A DNA stretch of 9,311 nucleotides, from NCBI GenBank assembly GCA_030148625.1, contig JASBTC010000313.1:1-9311 (forward strand), written 5' to 3'. Source of the stretch: Sphingobium sp. (GTDB lineage: Bacteria; Pseudomonadota; Alphaproteobacteria; Sphingomonadales; Sphingomonadaceae). The position numbers and the translations under genes are program-made. Positions 1 to 6,354 of the stretch are shown one piece after another. Each line of letters starts with the position of its first letter. The first letter of the stretch is position 1. The notes beneath the pieces were generated by a model, which did no database searches, was not told the origin of the DNA, and saw nothing but the letters and a program-made list of their open reading frames with translations.

Positions 1-893
1 AGCGCGAAGCCGAGGTCGGTGCAGGTCGGCGCGCGTTCGAGCCGCGACGCCTCGATCAGCGCGGCGAGACCGACGTTGCGGCGGCCCGCCATCACCTTGA
101 CGCCCTGCGCCACGAAGGCGCGGTTGAGCCCGCGCAGCGACGCGACGTCGGCGACGGTGCCGAGCGCGACGATGTCGAGCAGGTCGATCAGCCGTGGTTC
201 GGCGCGGGTGGCGAAATGGCCGCGCTGACGCAGCAGGCGGAGCAAGGCGGCGCCGAGCAGGAAGGCGACGCCGACCGCGGCGAGATGGCCGTGCGCCGCG
301 CCCTCATCCTCGTCGAGCCGGTTGGGATTGACCAGCGCATAGGCGGCGGGCAGCGCGCTGGCGCATTTGTGGTGGTCGACGACGATCACGTCGACGCCGG
401 CCGCCTTGGCCATGTCGAGCGCCTCGAACGCCTGTGCGCCGCAATCGACGGTGACGATCAGGGTCGATCCGGCCTCGGCGATGCGGACCAGCGCCTCGCC
501 CGACGGGCCATAGCCCTCCATCAGCCGGTCGGGGATATAGGCGCGGGCGTTGAGCCCGAGATCGCGGAGCAGCCGGATGAGCAGCGCGGCGGAGGTGGCG
601 CCATCGACGTCGTAATCACCGAAGATCGTCACCGTCTCGCCCGACAATACCGCCGCGACCAGCCGTTCGGCGGCGCGATCCATGTCACGGAAGATCGACG
701 GATCGGGCATGAAACCGCGGATGCTGGGTGTGCGATGGGCATCGAGCGCGTCGCGCGGGCAGCCGCGCGTCAGCAGCAACTGGGTGACGAGATCGTCGGG
801 CTCGAAATCGACATCGCGCGCGCCGGTCTCCCGCCCACGCCAGCGCCAGGGCTGGCCGAGAATCGATCGCGAGATGTTGAGTGCGGGAGTCAT
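1..893 (-). CDS. recJ: Single-stranded-DNA-specific exonuclease RecJ, N-terminal half (runs off the left edge)
   Basis: RecJ is the cytoplasmic 5'-to-3' single-strand DNA exonuclease of recombination and mismatch/base-excision repair, with a DHH-type metal-dependent active site. The minus-strand frame starts at 893 (MTPALNISRS...) and stays open to the window edge, giving about 297 of the usual 570-600 residues. The phosphoesterase motifs appear in order: GDYDVDG at residues 92-98 (metal-binding Asp93, Asp95, Asp97), VDCG at 149-152, the signature VVDHH at 171-175, and TVADV around 246-250. An IPDR-x-x-EGYG segment near 120-129 is also typical. The DHHA1 and C-terminal OB-fold parts would lie outside the window, so completeness cannot be judged. 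The secreted hydrolase gene ends 67 bases upstream on the same strand, so recJ may be read through from it or use a promoter in that gap. I see no convincing promoter there. Identification is very secure. Confidence 0.97.
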   Translation of the reverse strand, partial: MTPALNISRSILGQPWRWRGRETGARDVDFEPDDLVTQLLLTRGCPRDALDAHRTPSIRGFMPDPSIFRDMDRAAERLVAAVLSGETVTIFGDYDVDGATSAALLIRLLRDLGLNARAYIPDRLMEGYGPSGEALVRIAEAGSTLIVTVDCGAQAFEALDMAKAAGVDVIVVDHHKCASALPAAYALVNPNRLDEDEGAAHGHLAAVGVAFLLGAALLRLLRQRGHFATRAEPRLIDLLDIVALGTVADVASLRGLNRAFVAQGVKVMAGRRNVGLAALIEASRLERAPTCTDLGFA

Positions 894-960
894 CCCACCG
901 TCCTAGACCGTTCGTAGCGCAAGGTGAATCCCGCGCTTCCCACTCATTTCGCGATGGGCG

Positions 961-2862
961 TCATTTCACGACGGGCAATATGATCCGGGAGGCCATGTCG
1001 GGCGTCGAGAAGACGCGTTGGGTCACGACCTTATAGGCTTCGGGCGGCGCCTTTGCGATATTGGGGACGAAGGTCTGCGGATTGCGGTCGAGCATCGGGA
1101 ACCAGCTCGACTGGACCTGCACCATGATCCGGTGCCCCTTCAGGAACACATGGTTGCGGTCGCGCAGGGGGAATTGCCAGGCCATCGCCTTGCCGGGCGT
1201 CAGCGCCGCCGGCTTCTCGCGCGAGCCCAGCCAGCGCCCGCGCTGAACCTCCATCGCGATCGGCAGCTGATAGCCGTTGATCGTGTCTCCATAGCCGCCG
1301 ATCGGCGGCGCGCCGTCGCCCCAGGGCGCCTTCTGCGCATCATTGGGATAGACGTCGATCAGCTTGACCACGAAATCGCTGTCGGTGCCGCTTGTCGAGG
1401 CGAAGAGCGTTGCGGCCACTTCGCCGCTGACCGTCAGATCCGCCTCCAGCGGCGCGCTGACATAGGTCAGCACATCGGGGCGGCCGTCGACGAAGCGCTG
1501 GTCGCGGGCTTCCCACCAGCACCAGTCGCCGCACGGATAGGTGGGCGAGATCGGGCGCGCGCGGAATGGGACCGGTCGGGCCGGATCGGAGACATATTCG
1601 CGATAGCCGCTGCCCGCGGGCACGACGCCCGGCGCGGTGAAGGACAGCGTACCGTCGGCATGGAAATAAAGATTGGTCGGCTTTGCGTCCCTGGGCGGCC
1701 AGGCGGCGTAGCTTTTCCATGTGTTGGAGCCGCTCTGGAACATGCGCGCTTCCCATGCGGGCTTCGCACCCTTGCCGTGCAGCCAGTAGCGGAAGAAGGG
1801 CGCCTGGATGTCGGTCTGGAATTGCGTTCCGGTATCGGTGCCCAGCGGCACGACCGGGCCGATCATATCGCCCTTGCCAGTCCAGCTGCCGTGATTCCAT
1901 GGGCCGGCGACCATCACGTTGAGGCCGTCGGGGTCATTCCGTTCGGCCTTGCGATAGATTTCCCAACTGCCCCAGGGATCTTCCTGGTCCCAGAAACCGG
2001 CGACGTTCAGCGTCGGCACCTTGGTTTTACCGAGATGCTCGGTCCAGCGCTCACGCTTCCAATGCGCGTCATAGTCGGGATGGTCGATCAGCGCCCGGAA
2101 CGCAGGCACGCGGCCCTTCATATAGCGGGCCTCGATGGTCTCGACATTTCCCTGCGCCAGGAACCAGTCGTAGAGATCCCAGGCATCGCCATAGGGGAAA
2201 TCGGCATTGTCCATCTTCTCGGCCTGGAGCCCCCATAGCCAGTCGGTCGCATAGCTCAGCCGGATCGCGCCGTAGCGATGGAGATCGTCGTTCATCCACC
2301 AGTCCGACCAGGCGGCCTGCGGACTGACCGCCTTCAACGCCGGATGCGGGTTGATCAGCGCGATGGCGGCGCCCAGTCCGGGATAGGAGACGCCGAGCAT
2401 GCCGACCTTGCCGGTGTTGCCGGGCAGGGTCTTCACCAGCCAGTCGATGGCGTCATAGGCATCGGTCGACTCGTTGATCGCCCTGGGATTGTCGGGATCG
2501 ACCGCCATCGATGCGCTGAAAGTCCCGTCCGACTTGAACCGCCCGCGCATGCTCTGCAGCACGACGATATAGCCATCGTCCATCATCGCACGCAGATAGC
2601 CCGGTGCCTGGCGCGGCGCAGCGGCGGGCAGACCATAGGGCGTGCGGACGAGCAGTATGGGAAGCGGGCCGCTCTTCGCCCTGGGCCGCAGCACGACGGT
2701 CTGCAGCTTGGCTCCGTCACGCATCGGCACCATCAGTTCCTGATAGGTGAAGGGCGATTGGACGGCGGCTTCGGCAGGCGCGGTCTGGGCTGGAAGCGGG
2801 GTGGGGCCGGCAAGGAGCAGCGCCGTCGCGGCTGCGGCTGTCGAAAGCAGGACGCGAAGCAT
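961..2862 (-). CDS. Secreted CocE/NonD-family serine hydrolase, probable alpha-amino acid ester hydrolase (beta-lactam acylase-like)
   Basis: A 633-residue exported alpha/beta-hydrolase. I start it at 2862 rather than at the upstream in-frame ATG (2961). From 2862 the protein opens with a clean signal peptide (MLRVLLSTAAAATALLLAG, likely cut after LPA at residue 25) and has a GGGGAA ribosome site just upstream; the 33 extra residues look non-coding. The catalytic triad is visible: Ser159 in GVSYPG, Asp292 in GFWDQEDPW, and His324 in GPWNHGSW. Tyr76 in RTPYG and Tyr160 fit oxyanion-hole positions. Asp193, Glu294 and Asp295 match, in spacing from Ser and Asp, the carboxylate cluster that binds the substrate alpha-amino group in the Xanthomonas AEH (Ser174/Asp208/Asp307/Glu309/Asp310 from memory). 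Residues about 395-633 form the jelly-roll domain typical of X-Pro dipeptidyl-peptidase-like and CocE proteins; Cys444 and Cys448 may pair. Likely a periplasmic or outer-membrane esterase/acylase acting on alpha-amino acyl esters, peptides or beta-lactams. The family is certain; the AEH subtype is inference. Confidence 0.9.
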   Translation of the reverse strand: MLRVLLSTAAAATALLLAGPTPLPAQTAPAEAAVQSPFTYQELMVPMRDGAKLQTVVLRPRAKSGPLPILLVRTPYGLPAAAPRQAPGYLRAMMDDGYIVVLQSMRGRFKSDGTFSASMAVDPDNPRAINESTDAYDAIDWLVKTLPGNTGKVGMLGVSYPGLGAAIALINPHPALKAVSPQAAWSDWWMNDDLHRYGAIRLSYATDWLWGLQAEKMDNADFPYGDAWDLYDWFLAQGNVETIEARYMKGRVPAFRALIDHPDYDAHWKRERWTEHLGKTKVPTLNVAGFWDQEDPWGSWEIYRKAERNDPDGLNVMVAGPWNHGSWTGKGDMIGPVVPLGTDTGTQFQTDIQAPFFRYWLHGKGAKPAWEARMFQSGSNTWKSYAAWPPRDAKPTNLYFHADGTLSFTAPGVVPAGSGYREYVSDPARPVPFRARPISPTYPCGDWCWWEARDQRFVDGRPDVLTYVSAPLEADLTVSGEVAATLFASTSGTDSDFVVKLIDVYPNDAQKAPWGDGAPPIGGYGDTINGYQLPIAMEVQRGRWLGSREKPAALTPGKAMAWQFPLRDRNHVFLKGHRIMVQVQSSWFPMLDRNPQTFVPNIAKAPPEAYKVVTQRVFSTPDMASRIILPVVK

Positions 2863-2866
2863 GACG

Positions 2867-2872
2867 TTCCCC
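2867..2872 (-). promoter_or_regulatory. Ribosome binding site deciding the hydrolase start
   Basis: On the minus strand GGGGAA stands four bases before the ATG at 2862. Together with the signal peptide beginning exactly there, this supports 2862 over the more upstream in-frame ATG at 2961. The spacing is on the short side. Confidence 0.5.
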
Positions 2873-3003
2873 GGTGCAGAGTCGATCCATCGACCATCCA
2901 CCAACGTCCCGTCGCTGTCCAGCATGGTGCTGGGCTGCGTGTCGCAATCCGGAAGGATCAAGCTCCAGGCCCGGCTACTCTCCGGCCATGGTCTCCGCCT
3001 CGA

Positions 3004-3978
3004 TCACTTCGGCTTGCGGTGTTCGCCCCTTACCCAGCGCACCGTGCCCGAACTGGCGCGCATCACGACGCTTTCGGTGGTCATCAATCCGCCGCGCTTG
3101 CGCTTCACGCCCTCGAGCAGCGAACCGTCGGTCACGCCGGTCGCGGCGAAGATGCAGTCGCCCTTGGCCAGTTCCTTCAGGTCATAGACCTTGTCGAGAT
3201 CGGTAATGCCCCATTTGCGGGCGCGTGCCTTCTCGTCCTCGTTGCGGAACAGCAGGCGGCCCTTGAACTGGCCGCCGACGCAGCGCAGCGCCGCGCAGGC
3301 GAGCACGCCTTCGGGGGCGCCGCCCGATCCCATATACATGTCGATCGTGGTTTCGGGATCGGTGGTGGCGATGACGCCGGCGACGTCGCCGTCGGGAATC
3401 AGCATGATTCCGCAGCCGATCGCACGCAGTTCGGCGATCAGTTTCTCGTGGCGCGGACGGTCGAGCACACAGACGATGATCTCGGACGGATCGACGCCCT
3501 TGTGCGCGGCGACAGCGCAGACATTGTCCTTCACCGAGCGGTTGAGGTCGATGATGTCGTCGGGATAGCCGGGGCCGACCGCGAGCTTCTCCATATAGAC
3601 GTCGGGCGCGTTGAGCAGGCCGCCCTCTTCGGAGATGGCAAGCACCGCAAGCGCGTTGGGGCCGGCCTTGGCGGTGATGGTGGTGCCTTCGAGCGGGTCG
3701 AGCGCGATGTCGATCTTCGGACCGGTGCCGATCGCATTGCCGACCTTCTCGCCGATGAAGAGCATCGGCGCCTCGTCGCGCTCGCCTTCACCAATGACGA
3801 CGGTGCCGTCCATATAGAGATCGTTGAACGCCATGCGCATCGCTTCGACCGCGGCGGCATCGGCCGCCTTCTCGTCGCCACGACCGATCAGCGTCGATGC
3901 CGCGATGGCCGCGGCTTCGGTGACGCGGACCATTTCGAGCACCAGGACGCGGTCGAGAATCCGGCTTGCTTCAACCAT
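3004..3978 (-). CDS. glpX: Class II fructose-1,6-bisphosphatase
   Basis: GlpX hydrolyses fructose 1,6-bisphosphate to fructose 6-phosphate plus phosphate, the Mn/Mg-dependent irreversible step of gluconeogenesis in the cytoplasm. The 324-residue product has the usual family length. Family motifs are GEGERDEAPML at about 63-73, the metal and phosphate loop DPLEGTT at 94-100, and GSGGAPEGV at 218-226; a further acidic GRGDEKAAD stretch lies near 32-40. I chose the ATG at 3978 (MVEASRIL...), because family members begin there. An AAGGGGA purine tract lies about ten bases upstream, whereas the longer frame back to 4092 would overlap the divergent signal-peptide gene. The upstream 56 bases are shared with that plus-strand gene, so glpX must be transcribed from this short divergent region or from hom read-through. 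Downstream, 141 bases separate its stop from the hydrolase start; I see no gene and no clear terminator there. Confidence 0.96.
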   Translation of the reverse strand: MVEASRILDRVLVLEMVRVTEAAAIAASTLIGRGDEKAADAAAVEAMRMAFNDLYMDGTVVIGEGERDEAPMLFIGEKVGNAIGTGPKIDIALDPLEGTTITAKAGPNALAVLAISEEGGLLNAPDVYMEKLAVGPGYPDDIIDLNRSVKDNVCAVAAHKGVDPSEIIVCVLDRPRHEKLIAELRAIGCGIMLIPDGDVAGVIATTDPETTIDMYMGSGGAPEGVLACAALRCVGGQFKGRLLFRNEDEKARARKWGITDLDKVYDLKELAKGDCIFAATGVTDGSLLEGVKRKRGGLMTTESVVMRASSGTVRWVRGEHRKPK

Positions 3979-4034
3979 CGGCTTCGTGTTCCCCTTTATC
4001 GGCTGCGGAAGCGCGATAGGCGAGGGTTGTTGCA

Positions 4035-4481
4035 ATGTCGAGAATCGCCGTCGGTGCTTTCTGCCTTTCGGCGATTCTGGCGTTCGCTCCACCGCTTATG
4101 GCGCAGGCCAGGCCAGTGACCGCCGAGAGCGCGCTCGACAATTACAAGGACATGCTCGCGGTTGCGGACGCGCGATGTGCGGGCGTCGATCCGATATCGG
4201 GTGAAATCCTGGTGTGCGGCAAGCGCGACGACCAGCGCGCACGCTTGCCGTTGCGCGGCGAACGGGATGCGCGGGACGGAGAGCGGCGAGCGACCGGCGA
4301 CATGCCCGGCGCCTCTGCGGCGCGGATGCGCACCGGATCGTGCGGTGTCGTCCAGACCGGCGAATCATGCACGGGCGGACTGTCGGTGTTTGCAGCAGGG
4401 CGCGCCGCGGTCCAGGGGATCAAGCGGTTGATCGATCCGGATGGCGCGATCGAACCGCCGCCGATTCCGGGCCGGAAATAG
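4035..4481 (+). CDS. Small exported cysteine-containing protein of unknown function (VCG[K/R]R motif)
   Basis: A 148-residue product, not recognised as a named family. It starts with a Sec signal peptide (MSRIAVGAFCLSAILAFAPP..., probable cleavage after AQA at residue 25), so it should act in the periplasm or outside the cell. The mature part has four cysteines (48, 61, 103, 112), enough for two disulfides. Around residues 56-72 it reads GEILVCGKRDDQRARLP. This resembles a pattern I remember from many small secreted sphingomonad proteins (Cys, then [I/L]VVCG[R/K]R, then an Arg-rich RLP). The middle (66-86) is very rich in charged Arg, Asp and Glu, and the tail is Pro-rich (PPPIPG). The start has a GAGGG tract about nine bases upstream. 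The gene is divergent from glpX and convergent with hom, interrupting the minus-strand series. Codon use matches its neighbours. Real gene likely; function unknown. Confidence 0.75.
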   Translation: MSRIAVGAFCLSAILAFAPPLMAQARPVTAESALDNYKDMLAVADARCAGVDPISGEILVCGKRDDQRARLPLRGERDARDGERRATGDMPGASAARMRTGSCGVVQTGESCTGGLSVFAAGRAAVQGIKRLIDPDGAIEPPPIPGRK

Positions 4482-4498
4482 AGGGCTTACTCTCCCCA

Positions 4499-4542
4499 GA
4501 ACACGCGTCATTCTGGCGAAAGCCGGAATGACGCTGGTGTTC
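4499..4542. repeat. REP-like palindrome with GAAA loop between convergent genes
   Basis: A nearly perfect inverted repeat. The inner arms 4505-4517 and 4522-4534 pair over 13 positions with one T-G wobble, closed by the tetraloop GAAA. After a two-base bulge (4535-4536), six further bases pair (GAACAC at 4499-4504 with GTGTTC at 4537-4542). The core GTCATTC...GAATGAC is the kind of dispersed REP palindrome found in many proteobacterial intergenic regions (recall, not searched). It lies between the ends of the small exported gene (4481) and hom (4541) and includes two bases of the hom stop codon. There is no T-run on either side, so it is not a classical intrinsic terminator. It could still protect 3' ends or limit read-through in both directions. 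Confidence 0.75.
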
Positions 4543-5833
4543 AAAGATCCAGGATATGCATCAGCATCGGCTGGCCGGTCAGGCTGTCCGATCCGGCAAG
4601 CCGCTCCAGCGCGTCGGTGACGCAGCGTTCCGGGCAGGCATGGGTCACCAGCACGATCAATGCGCCGCCATCCTCGCTTGCGCCGCGCTGGATGAAGCTT
4701 TCGATCGAGACGCCGGCATCGCGCATCGCGGTGGCGATTTCGGCGAGCACGCCGGTGCGGTCCTGCACCGTCAGGCGCAGGAAGCTGCGGCCGGTCCGGT
4801 CACCCGAATCGGCGCGCGGCGGCCGCGCCAGCGATCCGACGGGCATGGCGAAGGCCGGCCCATATTCGTTGCGCGCGACATCGATCAGATCGGCGACGAC
4901 CGCCGATGCGGTCGGACCGTCGCCGGCGCCGGCGCCCTGGAAGAACAGCCGCCCGACGAAATTGCCTTCTGCCACCACGGCGTTGAGCGAGCCCGAGACA
5001 TGCGCCAGCGGATGCGCCATCGGCACGAGGCAGGGATGGACACGCTGGAACAGCCCGTCGCCGTCTGCCTCCGCCAATCCGACCAGCCGGACACGGAAAC
5101 CAAGCGCCTGTGCTTCCAATATGTCGGCCGCGATCAGGTGGCGGATACCGGTGGTCGCGACACCGTCGAAATCGAGCTCGCTGCCGAACGAAAGGCTGGC
5201 GAGGATCGACAGCTTGTGCGCGGCATCGACGCCGTCGATGTCGAAGCTCGGATCGGCCTCGGCATAGCCCAGCGCCTGCGCTTCGGCGAGGACATCGGCA
5301 AAGTCGCGCCGGTCCTTTTCCATCGTCGTCAGGATATAGTTGCAGGTGCCGTTGAGGATTCCGTAGACCCGCTTGATCTCGTTGGCGGCCGCGCCTTCGC
5401 GCAGCCCCTTGATCACCGGGATGCCGCCGCCGACCGCGGCCTCGAATTTCAGCGGAATGTCCTGCGCGTCGGCGATGCCGGCCAGGCTCAGGCCGTGATG
5501 CGCGATCATCGCCTTGTTGGCGGTGATGAACGCCTTGCCCGCGCCCAGGGTGCGGCGCGCGAGCGCAAGTGCCGGCCCGTCCGATCCGCCGATCAGCTCG
5601 ACCACGGCATCGACGCCCTCGATCTCGCCGAGTGTCGTCATGTCGTCGACCCATTGGAAGCCCGAGATATCGACTCCGCGATCCTTGCTGCGGTCGCGCG
5701 CGGAGACCGCGACGATCTCGATCGCGCGGCCCGCCCGCCGTTCGATGAGTGCCCGGTTGACCTCGAGCAGGCGAATCACGCCGCCGCCCACAGTGCCAAG
5801 TCCCGCCATCGCCACTCTCAGCGGTTCCGCCAT
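4541..5833 (-). CDS. hom: Homoserine dehydrogenase with C-terminal ACT domain
   Basis: Hom reduces L-aspartate semialdehyde to homoserine with NAD(P)H, at the branch to threonine and methionine in the cytoplasm. The 430-residue product has the standard length of the monofunctional enzyme. In order: a Rossmann nucleotide-binding motif GLGTVGGGV (11-19), the family segment ITANKAMIA (about 103-111), the substrate-binding region VGGGIPVIKGL (134-144) and NGTCNYIL (161-168), then GYAEADPSFDIDG-VDAAHK. In the latter, Glu192, Asp203 and Lys207 match the catalytic and substrate residues known from yeast Hom by spacing. Residues about 351-425 form an ACT domain (LTVQDRTGVLAEIA), which usually carries threonine feedback control. 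I start at 5833 (MAEPLRVAMAG): AAGGGGAA lies about nine bases upstream, and the 86 residues of the longer frame look non-coding. The stop codon overlaps the REP-like palindrome. First gene of the hom, glpX, recJ series. Confidence 0.97.
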   Translation of the reverse strand: MAEPLRVAMAGLGTVGGGVIRLLEVNRALIERRAGRAIEIVAVSARDRSKDRGVDISGFQWVDDMTTLGEIEGVDAVVELIGGSDGPALALARRTLGAGKAFITANKAMIAHHGLSLAGIADAQDIPLKFEAAVGGGIPVIKGLREGAAANEIKRVYGILNGTCNYILTTMEKDRRDFADVLAEAQALGYAEADPSFDIDGVDAAHKLSILASLSFGSELDFDGVATTGIRHLIAADILEAQALGFRVRLVGLAEADGDGLFQRVHPCLVPMAHPLAHVSGSLNAVVAEGNFVGRLFFQGAGAGDGPTASAVVADLIDVARNEYGPAFAMPVGSLARPPRADSGDRTGRSFLRLTVQDRTGVLAEIATAMRDAGVSIESFIQRGASEDGGALIVLVTHACPERCVTDALERLAGSDSLTGQPMLMHILDL

Positions 5834-5864
5834 AACGCTTCTTTCCCCTTGGTTCGCGGCTCTC

Positions 5865-5905
5865 CTAGAGCGTGATTGCCCGAGGTGGAAGCGCTTCGTG
5901 CTTCC
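5865..5905. repeat. Degenerate copy of an alphaproteobacterial palindromic element in the hom leader
   Basis: The sequence begins CTAGAGCGTGAT, then has nine bases, then TGGAA. This matches in sequence and spacing the left half of an abundant intergenic palindrome I remember from rhizobia and relatives (GAGCATGAT, nine bases, TGGAA...). The right half is badly decayed. The inner part folds as GGAAGC (5887-5892), a seven-base loop, and GCTTCC (5900-5905). It lies 32-72 bases before the hom start, so it would also be within the hom leader transcript if the promoter is further upstream. Confidence 0.35.
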
Positions 5906-6014
5906 TCCGATGCCGTCATGGTGCGCCACATTCCATCGGTGGTCCGCCGCGCTCCACCCCGAACGTGACGATAGGCTATTGACTGGACGGCGCCGGAATG
6001 TTGCCCTCTCGGTT

Positions 6015-6041
6015 CGCCCTGGGGGGCGAGTCCCCGGGGCG
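6015..6041. other. GC-rich hairpin between hom and the small GTG-start gene
   Basis: Arms 6015-6024 and 6032-6041 pair over ten positions with one T-G wobble, enclosing a seven-base loop. The second arm runs directly into a ten-base perfect palindrome GTGGATCCAC (6041-6050). No T-run follows on either strand, so it is not a typical terminator. It lies 30 bases upstream of the small plus-strand gene and about 180 bases upstream of hom. The role is unknown; a leader structure or a protein-binding site are both possible. Confidence 0.35.
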
Positions 6042-6071
6042 TGGATCCACCTGTTTGCAGGGAGAGAGACT

Positions 6072-6266
6072 GTGCCGCCCCGAAACACCAATATTCCCGC
6101 GCATGCTGCGCGCCATCCCGATGAAATGCTGATCGGACTCGATTCGACGCTCGATGGAGTCGATGGCGATCTCGACGATTATGATCCCCGTCAGCGCGAC
6201 GAGATCCTCGCGGCGACGGGGGACGGCGAGACCCGCCATGTCTTTCTGCTCGACCAGGGCGAATAG
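6072..6266 (+). CDS. Very small acidic protein of unknown function (GTG start)
   Basis: A 64-residue product beginning at a GTG, with an excellent GGAGAGAG ribosome site (6061-6068) three bases upstream. The protein reads PPRNTNIPAHAARHPDE at residues 2-18 and is then strongly acidic (LDSTLDGVDGDLDDYDP around 23-39), ending in FLLDQGE. It has no signal peptide, membrane segment or cysteine, so it should be cytosolic. Third codon positions are mostly G or C, matching the real genes nearby. An alternative ATG at 6126 would leave only 46 residues and has no clear ribosome site. It lies divergently from hom and 88 bases upstream of rarD on the same strand. A longer open frame on the opposite strand (5976-6356) covers it but has no comparable start signal and looks like an antisense shadow. 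I do not recognise the family. It is probably a real small gene. Confidence 0.6.
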   Translation: MPPRNTNIPAHAARHPDEMLIGLDSTLDGVDGDLDDYDPRQRDEILAATGDGETRHVFLLDQGE

Positions 6267-6354
6267 GGTCGATCCTGACGCTGGAGCATTTTCTTTGATC
6301 GCTGCAAGGCAATAACGCCTCGCGTGCGCGGCCGCGTCTGCTAAGGCGCGCGGC

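Noticed and set aside
216..917. Plus-strand open frame of 233 codons over recJ
   Set aside because: It is antisense to recJ, whose catalytic motifs are intact on the minus strand. The translation is low-complexity (Arg, Gly, Asp-rich), as expected of a high-GC shadow.
1018..2238. Plus-strand open frame of 406 codons over the hydrolase gene
   Set aside because: Antisense shadow; no ribosome site or recognisable motif, and the minus-strand frame encodes an intact hydrolase.
2863..2961. N-terminal extension of the hydrolase from ATG 2961
   Set aside because: The signal peptide starts at the internal Met (2862) with a ribosome site before it. An extension would bury the signal peptide and is not expected in an exported enzyme.
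3979..4092. Longer glpX start at 4092
   Set aside because: The extra residues are unlike the family and would overlap the divergent signal-peptide gene; the internal ATG at 3978 fits the usual N terminus.
2278..4119. Plus-strand open frame of 613 codons crossing two genes and a spacer
   Set aside because: It runs through hydrolase, spacer and glpX in antisense, with His/Asp/Gly/Arg-rich composition typical of shadow frames in GC-rich genomes.
4556..5875. Plus-strand open frame of 439 codons over hom
   Set aside because: Antisense to an unambiguous homoserine dehydrogenase.
5818..5916. Short minus-strand frame overlapping the hom start as a possible leader peptide
   Set aside because: It has no regulatory codon runs (Thr, Met, Ile) of an attenuator and no clear ribosome site, so I do not support it as a gene.
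5834..6071. SAM riboswitch or other known riboswitch upstream of hom
   Set aside because: I looked for conserved helices and a pseudoknot-like pattern of SAM-II type near the ribosome site and found none that I could support.
6267..6354. GGAGCATTTTC at about 6283 as another palindromic repeat copy
   Set aside because: Only a short left-arm resemblance, with no matching right arm or inner hairpin.
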